NCBI GenBank assembly: GCA_903909375.1
Contig: CAIVVM010000036.1
Location: forward strand, 124,001 to 188,000
Reading direction: 5' to 3'
Length of the DNA stretch: 64,000 nucleotides
Source of the DNA: an uncultured Alphaproteobacteria bacterium
Lineage (GTDB): Bacteria > Pseudomonadota > Alphaproteobacteria > Caulobacterales > Caulobacteraceae
Below, piece by piece: positions 42,322-49,935 of the stretch. The position numbers were made by a program, and so were the translations under genes. The notes under the pieces were generated by a model. It saw only the letters and a list, made by a program, of their open reading frames with translations. It was not told where the DNA came from and did not search any database. How positions within the stretch are numbered: the stretch's first letter is position 1; the number at the start of each line of letters is the position of its first letter.

Positions 42322-45300
42322 ATGAAAAAGCTAGTCGGCGGCGCCGCGCTGTCCGTTCTCGCGTTTGCGCTGACCACAGCGGCTTACGCTCAGGAAACCA
42401 CGTCGGCGATCCGCGGCGCTCTGACGGGCGACAATGGCGCGGTGGTGGCCAACGCCACAATCACCATCCTGCACACGCCGTCGGGCACGCGATCAGTGAC
42501 GCGCACGGGCTCGGATGGTGTGTTCGACGCCCGCGGCCTGCGGGTCGGCGGCCCCTACACCGTCACCGTCACAGCTCCCGGCTTTGAGACCGAAACCGTC
42601 TCAGGCCTCAACCTGACCCAAGCCGAAACGCTGCGACTGAACATCGACCTGTTCTCCGACTCCGCCGTCGACGAACTGGTGATCACCGCCGCCCGCAACC
42701 CGGAGGCCGGCAATTCCGGCGTCTCCTCAACCCTCGGCCGTGACAGCATCGAAGCGGTGGTCTCGGTCAGCCGCGATATTCGCGACCTGGCGCGCCGCAA
42801 CCTGCTGGCGTCTCAGAATACCGTCGCCGACGGCGGCATCTCGATCGCTGGATCGAACCCGAAGACCAATCGCATCACCATCGATGGCGCTTCGGTGCAG
42901 GACGACTTCGGTCTGAACTCGGGCGGCTTGCCCACCCTGCGCGGGCCGATCTCGCTTGACGCGGTGGAACAGTTCTCCGTTCAGGCCGTGCCTTACGATG
43001 TGGAAAACGGCGACTTCCAGGGTGGCGCGATCGATATCGTGCTGCGTTCGGGGAACAACAACTTCCACGGCTCAGCCTTCGTCAACTATCTGAACGACGG
43101 CATGGTCGGCCGCAAGCTGAAGGGCCGTCAGATCGACAGCGTCCAGAGCCAGACCAACTATGGCGGCTTCCTCTCCGGCCCGATCTGGAAAGACACCGCC
43201 TTCTTCGCCATCTCGTACGAAAAGTACAAATCCGCCGAGCAGGTTGCATTTGGTCCGACGGGGTCCGGGTTCGCCAACTCGATTTCAGGGGTCACCCAGG
43301 CGACCATCGACCAGGTCAAGGGCATCCTGGACAACACCTATGCCACCGATTTCGACTCGGGGGGCATTCCGCGTTCGACGCCGATCCTCGATGAGAAGTA
43401 CTCGGCCAAGATCGACTGGAACATCACCGACAAGCATCGGGCCTCGTTCACCTACCGCTACGCGCTTTCAGAATTGACCTCGCGGCCCAACCTGAACTCC
43501 GGCACGGCCGGCCTGTCCTCGAACTTCTACCTCACCGGCGAAGAGGATTATTCCTACGTTGGCGAGCTGAATTCCCAGTGGACGGATCAACTCACCACCC
43601 AGCTCCGGGTCTCCTATCGCGATTATGAGCGTCGTCAGGCGCCGCCGTCCGGTCAGGAATTCGGGGAACTGCAGATCTGCTCGGCACCGACCTCTGACCT
43701 GGTGCTCACCACCTGCGCCAGCGGCTTCTCGGCAGTGCGTATCGGTCCTGACGCGTTCCGCCAGGCCAATGAGCTTGAAACGCACAACCTGAACATTCAG
43801 GGCAAGGCCAGCTATTCGCTGGGCGACCATCTGTTCAAGGTCGGTTTCGAGTCGCAGAACATCGAGATCGTGAACCTCTTCGTTCCCAGCAGCGACGGCG
43901 TTTACTACTTCGACTCGATCGCCGATTTCCAGGCAGGCCGCGCCAACCGCCTCACCTACTCAAATGCGCCGTCGGGCAACCCCTTCGACGCCGCAGCGAA
44001 CTTCAAATATCAGCAGAACAGCCTCTATCTGCAGGATATTCTGGACATCACAGATACCCTGCAAGTCACGGCCGGCTTCCGGTACGACTGGTACAAGAGC
44101 GACGACAAGCCGATCCTGAACCCCTTCTTCCAGGGCCGGAACGGTTTCAACAATCAGGAAACCTACGACGGCCGGTCGATCCTGATGCCGCGGGTCGCCT
44201 TCAAGTTTGATCCCGGCAGCTGGTACCGCCTGAACGGCGGCGCCGGCGTCTTCTCGGGCGGCATTCCCGACGTGCTCATTTCCACCTCGTTCAGCACCAC
44301 CGGCTACGCCGCCGCAGGCGTCACCATCGAGCGCAACGCGGATGGCACCTTCCGCGAACTGGGCGCCAATCAGGCGTTCACCCAGGCCACAGGCGCGACC
44401 GCACTCAACGTGAGCCGCACGGACCCCCGCTTTGGCTATGATCTGCCAGGCGCGGTGACGGGCCTGGTCACGCCGTCGATCATCCCGAGCACCTCGGAAG
44501 TTATCGCGCTCAATCCGTCGTTCCAGATTCCGTCGGCCTGGAAATTCTTCCTCTCCGGGTCGGCCGACCTGCCGTACGGTTTCAAGGCTCTGGTGGACTA
44601 TGTGCAGACCGAGGTCCGCTCGTCCGTCAGCTACACCGACTTCAAGGTCCGCCCGCTGCTGGTCAACGGCCAGCAGCAGTTCACGCCGGATGGTCGGTTG
44701 CGCTACGATGGTCTCGTCATGACAGACGCGGCGCGCGCGACCGCCGGCGTCGGCGGCACCAACGTGCAGAATGCGGCCGATCTGGTTGTCGGCAACGAAA
44801 AGCGCGGCACCGGATACGTCTTCGCCGTCGGTCTGATGCGCAACTTTTTCGACAACGACCTCCGGACCTCGATCGGTTACGTGCGCCAGAACCTGCGTGA
44901 AGGCACGAGCGGCGTCCGCTTCGGCACCACCTCGGGTTCGCTCTACGCCAGCCAGCTGGCCTCGGCCGAGGACTCCAACCGCGACGCTTATGGCCGCGGC
45001 TATGAGGAAGTTCGTGATCGTATCAAGTTCGAAGTGACCTATGAGAAGGAGTTCATCGAGAACGCGAAGACGCGCCTCACGATGTTCGCCGAGACCCGTT
45101 CCGGCCGGCCCTTCAACGTCACCATGGCGAGCCAGGGCGGAAACCGCAGCCCCATCTTCGGGACCAACCGCGGCGCCTATCAGCTGTACGTTCCGGACTT
45201 CGCCGGCGATGCGAACCCGAACGATCTCGATGTGGGCCTCGTGACCTTCGACAGCGTCGCCACCCTGAACCGCGTCCGTGACGCGGTCGCGCGGTTCGAT

Positions 45301-45678
45301 CTTCCGGTCGGGATTGTGCCCAAGGGCTTCAACCGAAACCCCGACGTTAACCAGATCGACCTGCAACTGAGTCAGGAAATCCCGACGCCGATCAAGGGCC
45401 ACAAGTTCAAGGTCGTGATGGATGTCCAGAACGTTCTCAACCTCCTGAACAACAAGTGGGGATCGGTTGAGGAGTATGGTTCGACCGGTTCGGGTCAGGG
45501 CAATAACCGGATCGTCGACGTACAGTGCGCGACGGCGACGGGCGCAGCTGCGGGCAACGGAAGCCCCGTCTGCGTGCGATACCGCTACTCCAACCCGAAC
45601 ACGACAGCGTTGACCCGTTCGATCAACAACGCTCGCTCGCTCTGGTATGCTCAGGTGTCGCTCCGTTACGAGTTCTAA
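42322..45678 (+). CDS. Oar-like TonB-dependent receptor with carboxypeptidase-regulatory domain
   Basis: A 1118-residue outer-membrane protein from ATG 42322 (signal MKKLVGGAALSVLAFALTT), GAGGGG 7 bases upstream. Residues ~27-110 form the CarboxypepD_reg (Cna-B-like) domain (TSAIRGALTGDNGAVVANAT, FDARGLRVGGPYTVTVTAPG). A plug (~130-240) and a very long barrel follow, ending SLRYEF with terminal Phe. Such TonB receptors import oligosaccharides, peptides or other nutrients; the Oar branch has also been linked to cell-surface functions in myxobacteria. A strong terminator closes the transcript, separating it from aguA. Confidence 0.92.
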   Translation: MKKLVGGAALSVLAFALTTAAYAQETTSAIRGALTGDNGAVVANATITILHTPSGTRSVTRTGSDGVFDARGLRVGGPYTVTVTAPGFETETVSGLNLTQAETLRLNIDLFSDSAVDELVITAARNPEAGNSGVSSTLGRDSIEAVVSVSRDIRDLARRNLLASQNTVADGGISIAGSNPKTNRITIDGASVQDDFGLNSGGLPTLRGPISLDAVEQFSVQAVPYDVENGDFQGGAIDIVLRSGNNNFHGSAFVNYLNDGMVGRKLKGRQIDSVQSQTNYGGFLSGPIWKDTAFFAISYEKYKSAEQVAFGPTGSGFANSISGVTQATIDQVKGILDNTYATDFDSGGIPRSTPILDEKYSAKIDWNITDKHRASFTYRYALSELTSRPNLNSGTAGLSSNFYLTGEEDYSYVGELNSQWTDQLTTQLRVSYRDYERRQAPPSGQEFGELQICSAPTSDLVLTTCASGFSAVRIGPDAFRQANELETHNLNIQGKASYSLGDHLFKVGFESQNIEIVNLFVPSSDGVYYFDSIADFQAGRANRLTYSNAPSGNPFDAAANFKYQQNSLYLQDILDITDTLQVTAGFRYDWYKSDDKPILNPFFQGRNGFNNQETYDGRSILMPRVAFKFDPGSWYRLNGGAGVFSGGIPDVLISTSFSTTGYAAAGVTIERNADGTFRELGANQAFTQATGATALNVSRTDPRFGYDLPGAVTGLVTPSIIPSTSEVIALNPSFQIPSAWKFFLSGSADLPYGFKALVDYVQTEVRSSVSYTDFKVRPLLVNGQQQFTPDGRLRYDGLVMTDAARATAGVGGTNVQNAADLVVGNEKRGTGYVFAVGLMRNFFDNDLRTSIGYVRQNLREGTSGVRFGTTSGSLYASQLASAEDSNRDAYGRGYEEVRDRIKFEVTYEKEFIENAKTRLTMFAETRSGRPFNVTMASQGGNRSPIFGTNRGAYQLYVPDFAGDANPNDLDVGLVTFDSVATLNRVRDAVARFDLPVGIVPKGFNRNPDVNQIDLQLSQEIPTPIKGHKFKVVMDVQNVLNLLNNKWGSVEEYGSTGSGQGNNRIVDVQCATATGAAAGNGSPVCVRYRYSNPNTTALTRSINNARSLWYAQVSLRYEF

Positions 45679-45704
45679 CGAACTGAGTGCTTGTGACCTG
45701 ACAG

Positions 45705-45740
45705 GGGCGGCTGCGGAAACGCAGCCGCCCTTCTCTGTTT
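45705..45740 (+). terminator. Rho-independent terminator of the large TonB receptor gene
   Basis: An 11-bp stem GGGCGGCTGCG (45705-45715) with CGCAGCCGCCC (45720-45730) around a GAAA tetraloop, followed by TTCTCTGTTT. One of the strongest hairpins in the window, 27 bases after the receptor stop codon. Confidence 0.9.
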
Positions 45741-45807
45741 GGCCCCTCCCGCTTGACGTTGCGCCACCCGGGGGCCACATGCGCGCGGCTTGCGCATCGA
45801 GGGCTCC

Positions 45808-46797
45808 ATGACTTTCACCGTTCCCGCCGAGTGGGCGCCGCACCGGGCCATGTGGCTGGGGTTTCCCAGCCATGCGGAGCTGTGGGAGGACGACCTTGAG
45901 CCGGCCCAGGCCGAGGTGGCGGCGTTGGCGCGGGCGCTGGCCGGGCCGGGCGGGGAGCACGTGCGGCTGATGACCGGTTCGGACGCCGGCGAGGCGGCGG
46001 CGCGGGCGAGCTTGAGCGATGTGGCCGGGATCGAGATCGTGCCAGGCCGGTTCGGCGACATCTGGCTGCGCGATACGGGGCCGATCTTTGCGAATGGCAA
46101 GGCCCACGCCTTCCGCTTCAACGGCTGGGGCGGGAAGTACGCGCTGGAGCACGACGACACGGTCGCGGCGCAGATCGCGACAGCGGCGGGCGCCGAACTC
46201 GTGCCGAACGATTTCATTCTGGAGGGCGGGGCGGTCGATCACGACGGGATCGGCACGGTGCTGACCACCGGCCAGTGCGTGCTCAACGCCAACCGCAACC
46301 CGGGCTGGACCACGGAGGTCGCCGAAGCCGCGCTGGGTGGCAGTCTTGGCGCGCGCAAGGTGCTGTGGCTGGGCGAGGGTCTGCGCAACGACCACACCGA
46401 CGGCCACGTGGACAATCTGGCGCGGTTCGTGGCGCCGGCGACGGTGGCAATCCCGGTGGCCTGGGGGCGCGGCGATCCCAACGCCGAGGCCTATGACGAC
46501 GCGGCGCGCCGGCTCTCGACGATGACGGACGCGGACTGCCGCGCGCTGAAGGTGGTGCGGATCCCGTCCCCCGGCTGGATCGACGGCGAGGACGGCCCCC
46601 TGCCCGCCAGCCACATGAACTTCCTGATCGCCAACCGGGCGGTGATCGTGCCCATCTATGCGGCGAAACCCGGGGAATTTGCCGTGGAGATGCTGAAGCA
46701 GGTGTTCCCCGACCGGCAGGTGATCGGCCTGCCGTCCACCGCCATCCTGACCGGCGGCGGATCGTTCCACTGCATCACCCAGCAGGAGCTCGCCTGA
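45808..46797 (+). CDS. aguA: Agmatine deiminase
   Basis: A 329-residue enzyme from ATG 45808 (MTFTVPAEWAPHRAMWLGFP), GAGGG 5 bases before; an upstream TTG is less likely. Catalytic features of the guanidino-modifying family: DIWLRDTGPIF, NGWGGKY, EGGAVDHDG, CVLNANRNPG, DGHVDNLARFV and the nucleophile C322 in GGGSFHCIT. It hydrolyses agmatine to N-carbamoylputrescine plus ammonia in putrescine synthesis. The stop overlaps the aguB ATG by one base. Confidence 0.93.
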   Translation: MTFTVPAEWAPHRAMWLGFPSHAELWEDDLEPAQAEVAALARALAGPGGEHVRLMTGSDAGEAAARASLSDVAGIEIVPGRFGDIWLRDTGPIFANGKAHAFRFNGWGGKYALEHDDTVAAQIATAAGAELVPNDFILEGGAVDHDGIGTVLTTGQCVLNANRNPGWTTEVAEAALGGSLGARKVLWLGEGLRNDHTDGHVDNLARFVAPATVAIPVAWGRGDPNAEAYDDAARRLSTMTDADCRALKVVRIPSPGWIDGEDGPLPASHMNFLIANRAVIVPIYAAKPGEFAVEMLKQVFPDRQVIGLPSTAILTGGGSFHCITQQELA

Positions 46798-47675
46798 TGG
46801 CCCGCACCCTGACCGTCGCCGCCCTGCAGACCGCCTATGGCGCCGACATGGCGGCCAATATCGCCCGGACCGCCGACCTGATCCGCCAGGCGGCGGCGGG
46901 CGGGGCGCAGGTGATCCTGCCGTCCGAGCTGTTTCAGGGGCCGTACTTCTGCGTGGCCCAGGAGGAGCGCTGGTTCGCCACCGCCCATCCCTGGCGGACG
47001 CATCCGTGCGTGACGGCGCTGGCGCCGCTGGCGGCGGAGCTGGGGGTGGTGTTGCCGATCTCGATCTTCGAGCGCGAGGGGCCGCACTATTTCAACAGCC
47101 TGGTGATGGTCGACGCCGACGGGTCGCTGATGGGCGTCTATCGCAAGAGCCATATTCCGGACGGGCCGGGCTATATGGAGAAGTACTATTTCCGGCCCGG
47201 CGACACCGGCTTCAAGGTCTGGGACACACGGTTCGGGCGCGTCGGTGTCGGGATCTGCTGGGACCAGTGGTACCCGGAGTGCGCACGCGCCATGGCCCTG
47301 ATGGGCGCCGAGGTGCTGCTCTATCCCACGGCCATCGGCTCCGAGCCGCACGACGCCAGCCTGGACACGGCGCTGCCCTGGCGGCGCGCCATGCAGGGCC
47401 ACGCGGTTTCCAACGTGATCCCGGTGGTGGGCGCCAACCGCACCGGCTTCGAGCCCTGGGACGGCTATCCGAACGGCGGGCAGCAGTTTTACGGCTCCAG
47501 CTTCATCGCCGACCACCGGGGCGATCTGGCAGGCGACTTCGGCCGGGCGGACGAGGGGGTGCTGAGCGCGACCTTTGACCTGGATTTCCTGAACACGCAC
47601 CGCGCCGCCTGGGGCTTTTTCCGGGATCGGCGGCCTGATCTGTACGGCGCGCTGACGGGGCCGCGACCGGCGTGA
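46797..47675 (+). CDS. aguB: N-carbamoylputrescine amidase
   Basis: A 292-residue nitrilase-superfamily enzyme. The triad is E44 (LPSELFQGPYF), K117 (YRKSHIPDGPGY) and C154 (GICWDQWYPE). The sequence GYMEKYYFRPGDTGFKVWDT and the SFIADHRGDL end are typical of N-carbamoylputrescine amidase, which yields putrescine, CO2 and ammonia. With aguA it completes arginine/agmatine-to-putrescine conversion; an arginine decarboxylase is not in the window. Confidence 0.93.
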   Translation: MARTLTVAALQTAYGADMAANIARTADLIRQAAAGGAQVILPSELFQGPYFCVAQEERWFATAHPWRTHPCVTALAPLAAELGVVLPISIFEREGPHYFNSLVMVDADGSLMGVYRKSHIPDGPGYMEKYYFRPGDTGFKVWDTRFGRVGVGICWDQWYPECARAMALMGAEVLLYPTAIGSEPHDASLDTALPWRRAMQGHAVSNVIPVVGANRTGFEPWDGYPNGGQQFYGSSFIADHRGDLAGDFGRADEGVLSATFDLDFLNTHRAAWGFFRDRRPDLYGALTGPRPA

Positions 47676-48205
47676 TCGAGACGGAGCGCCTGATCCTGCG
47701 GGCCTTCCGCGACGAGGATCGCGAGGCGTTCGCGGCGATCAATGCGGATCCTCGCGTGGCCGACTGGCTGGGCGGGGTGCGCGATCGCGCCGCCAGCGAC
47801 GATCTGGTCGACCGCATCAACGCCAATATCGCCCGGCTGGGCTATGACTTCTGGGCGGCCGAGCGAAAGGCCGACGGGGTGGTGGTCGGGATGATCGGCC
47901 TGCGGCTGGAGCTGCACGACCCGCCCGCCCCCTGCGTGGAAATGGGCTGGCGGCTGGCGGTGGGAGCCCAGGGCCAGGGACTGGCGACCGAGGGCGCAAG
48001 AGCCGCGCTGGACTGGGGGTTCGCAAACCTCGACGTGAATGAGATTCTGGCCTGGACGGCGGATAGCAATGTGGCCTCCCAGGCAGTGATGCGGCGGATC
48101 GGCATGACGCCGGACCCTTCGCGCGACTTCGATCATCCGAGACTGGCTGAGGATCATCCGCTGCGGCGGCATGTGGTGTTCGCGGCGCGACGGGCAGGCG
48201 CCTGA
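47672..48205 (+). CDS. GNAT-family acetyltransferase (RimJ/RimL-like)
   Basis: A 177-residue acetyltransferase from GTG 47672, overlapping the aguB stop by 4 bases. MIETERLILRAFRDEDREAF, MIGLRLELHDP, VEMGWRLAVGAQGQGLATEG (acetyl-CoA loop Q-x-x-G-x-G/A) and NVASQAVMRRIGM are the family marks. Coupled with aguAB it could acetylate a polyamine, but RimJ-like members usually modify N-terminal residues, so the substrate is open. Confidence 0.85.
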   Translation: MIETERLILRAFRDEDREAFAAINADPRVADWLGGVRDRAASDDLVDRINANIARLGYDFWAAERKADGVVVGMIGLRLELHDPPAPCVEMGWRLAVGAQGQGLATEGARAALDWGFANLDVNEILAWTADSNVASQAVMRRIGMTPDPSRDFDHPRLAEDHPLRRHVVFAARRAGA

Positions 48206-48350
48206 AGGAGACGGCGCCAGTCTTCGGGCGCAAATCAAGCTGCCCGCGACAGATTTGCTGGCGAGCCAAGGATCGGCTAGAAGGCGCGGCCTCGCGCGCA
48301 GAGCCTTTGGCGACGTCGCAGCGCGTGAAAGTTTTTCAAGGGTTTTCCAG

Positions 48351-49154
48351 ATGGTCACCACCACCCCGACGCCGCAGGGCCAGCTCACCGGCAACGTCCT
48401 GTTCTATTCCAATCCCGAGCCGCTGGCCAAGGAGCTGCACAGCAAGATGGGCGTGAAGCGGATGGACGGTCCGTTCGCCTTCGCCAAGGTCGGCCATGCC
48501 GTGCCGCTGACGGTGGGGGAATTCCCGCTGGCCATGGTGACCGGCCCGATCATCTTCGTGGGTGACGAGAAGCTGCCGATCGCCGTCATGGGCCTGAACG
48601 CCGGCGAGAACATGTTCGTCAAGGACGACGGCACCTTTGAAGCCGGCATCTATATTCCGGCCTATATCCGCCGCTATCCCTTCGTGTTCGCCAACGACGA
48701 GAACGCCAAGCAGATGGTGCTGTGCATCGATCGCGGCGCCGAGTTCGTGACCGACACGGACTACGACATGGGCTTCTTCGAGCCGAACGGCGAGCCGACC
48801 GAGTACACGAAGAACTGCATCGAGTTCTGCAACAACTTCGAGATCGAGCGCCAGCGCACCATGGGCTTTGTCCAGCTGCTGAAGGACCTCGACCTGTTCG
48901 AAACCAAGGAAGCCACCTTCACGCCGCCCGGCCCGGACGGCGCCCCCGGCGAGACCCAGAAGATCGCGGAATACTTTGGCGTCTCGGAAGAGAAGCTGAA
49001 TGCCCTGCCCCCGGCCAAGTTCGTCGAACTGCGCGACAACGGCGCCCTGGGCCAGATCTATGCCCACATGCATTCGCTGGTGGGCTGGGATCGTCTGATC
49101 GCGCTGGCCATGACGCGCGCCAGCGAGCAACCGGCGCCTGTGCTGAACAGCTAA
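48351..49154 (+). CDS. SapC family protein
   Basis: A 267-residue protein from ATG 48351 with AAGGG upstream. It shows the SapC signature: LFYSNPEPLAKELHSKMG, PLTVGEFPLAMVTGPIIF, LNAGENMFVKDDGTFEAGIY, YIPAYIRRYPFVFA, EFCNNFEIERQRTMGFVQLL. SapC proteins are widely distributed and were named from an S-layer-related locus, but their reaction is unclear. There is no S-layer gene in this window. The 145-base leader contains no obvious operator. Confidence 0.85.
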   Translation: MVTTTPTPQGQLTGNVLFYSNPEPLAKELHSKMGVKRMDGPFAFAKVGHAVPLTVGEFPLAMVTGPIIFVGDEKLPIAVMGLNAGENMFVKDDGTFEAGIYIPAYIRRYPFVFANDENAKQMVLCIDRGAEFVTDTDYDMGFFEPNGEPTEYTKNCIEFCNNFEIERQRTMGFVQLLKDLDLFETKEATFTPPGPDGAPGETQKIAEYFGVSEEKLNALPPAKFVELRDNGALGQIYAHMHSLVGWDRLIALAMTRASEQPAPVLNS

Positions 49155-49175
49155 GGGCGGCGCGCTGAAGCCCCC

Positions 49176-49405
49176 AATTCTCCTCCCCCGTCGGGGGAGG
49201 GGGACCGCGGAACGCGGTGGAGGGGGCTTGCCACCGCTGAAACCTCTGCCAACCCGGGCTGATGTAGGGTCCCCGATCCACGACGCGGACACGATCTGCC
49301 CCGGGGGTTTCCGAGAGACACAACCCGGCCGCCTGATGCGGTGCGACGGCGGCCCCCTCCACCCCGCTACGCGCGGTCCCCCTCCCCCGATGGGGGAGGA
49401 GAACT
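49176..49405. repeat. Inverted-repeat element with ~50-bp GC-rich arms
   Basis: The left arm (49176-49227) and the right arm (49351-49405) are near-identical in opposite orientation: TCTCCTCCCCCGTCGGGGGA, then GGGGGACCGCG, ..., GGTGGAGGGGGC; the right arm read backwards repeats this with a few substitutions. Each arm also contains its own small hairpin (CTCCCCC-GTC-GGGGGAG). About 120 bases separate them, with no open frame. The form resembles a REP/BIME or MITE-like element, and comparable long intergenic repeats are known in Caulobacter-group genomes. Confidence 0.7.
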
Positions 49406-49422
49406 GGCTGTTCCGCCACCTA

Positions 49423-49815
49423 TCAGCGGCTGAAGACGCTGCGGGTCAGGCAGGAGAACACCAGCCGGCCCGCCTCATCGAGCAGATCGTGCTGGGCGAT
49501 GACGATGCCCTTGTTGTCGCCCACCGGATCCTTGGCCATAACCGTCATACGGCAACGCAGCAGCTCTCCGACCGGCGGATTGCGCATCCAGCGCAGCGCG
49601 TCGACGCCCAGGCGCTTGGTCTGGGGCCAGTCGGCGGCGGCCATGGCGTCCAGTTTCGACCAGATCGCGAAGACCATGCCATCGGGCGCGCCCTGGCCTG
49701 AGGTCCAGCCGGGGGCGAAGGCGGCGATGAAGGCGTCCAGCGCGGCGGCGTCCACCCCGGCCGCGCCCAGCGACACCGCCTGACCGATCTCTATCTCGTC
49801 GAAGGATGCGGGCAC
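49423..49815 (-). CDS. Hotdog-fold MaoC-like protein without the catalytic dyad
   Basis: A 130-residue protein starting at GTG 49815, behind AGGAGC. FDEIEIGQAVSLGAAGVDAA is the opening of MaoC-like acyl dehydratases, and the C-terminal HDLLDEAGRLVFSCLTRSVF the closing strand. The usual dehydratase D-x4-H motif (DxNPxH) is absent; instead there is FAPGWTSGQGAPDGMV. It is therefore probably not an active hydratase. A thioesterase-like or binding role is possible. It is divergent from dsbD. Confidence 0.65.
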   Translation of the reverse strand: MPASFDEIEIGQAVSLGAAGVDAAALDAFIAAFAPGWTSGQGAPDGMVFAIWSKLDAMAAADWPQTKRLGVDALRWMRNPPVGELLRCRMTVMAKDPVGDNKGIVIAQHDLLDEAGRLVFSCLTRSVFSR

Positions 49816-49935
49816 CTGGGCTCCTGGGTGATGAGAGAAGCGATTCGCCGATCATGGCCTGTGGCGTCATCAAGTCGAGCCTGCTTTGCGTCATTGACCT
49901 GCGTGCGCCATATAGCGGCGTTGGAGGCCTCCGAA

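Noticed and set aside
43960..46770. A 936-codon open frame on the minus strand, antisense to the Oar-like receptor and aguA
   Set aside because: High-GC codon bias opens long antisense frames. Its composition is low-complexity His/Arg/Gly-rich with no domain, and the plus-strand genes have signal peptide, domain and active-site motifs.
48206..48350. Possible small gene between the GNAT and SapC genes
   Set aside because: No start with a ribosome site and no motif; the stretch only extends the SapC frame upstream and looks like leader DNA.
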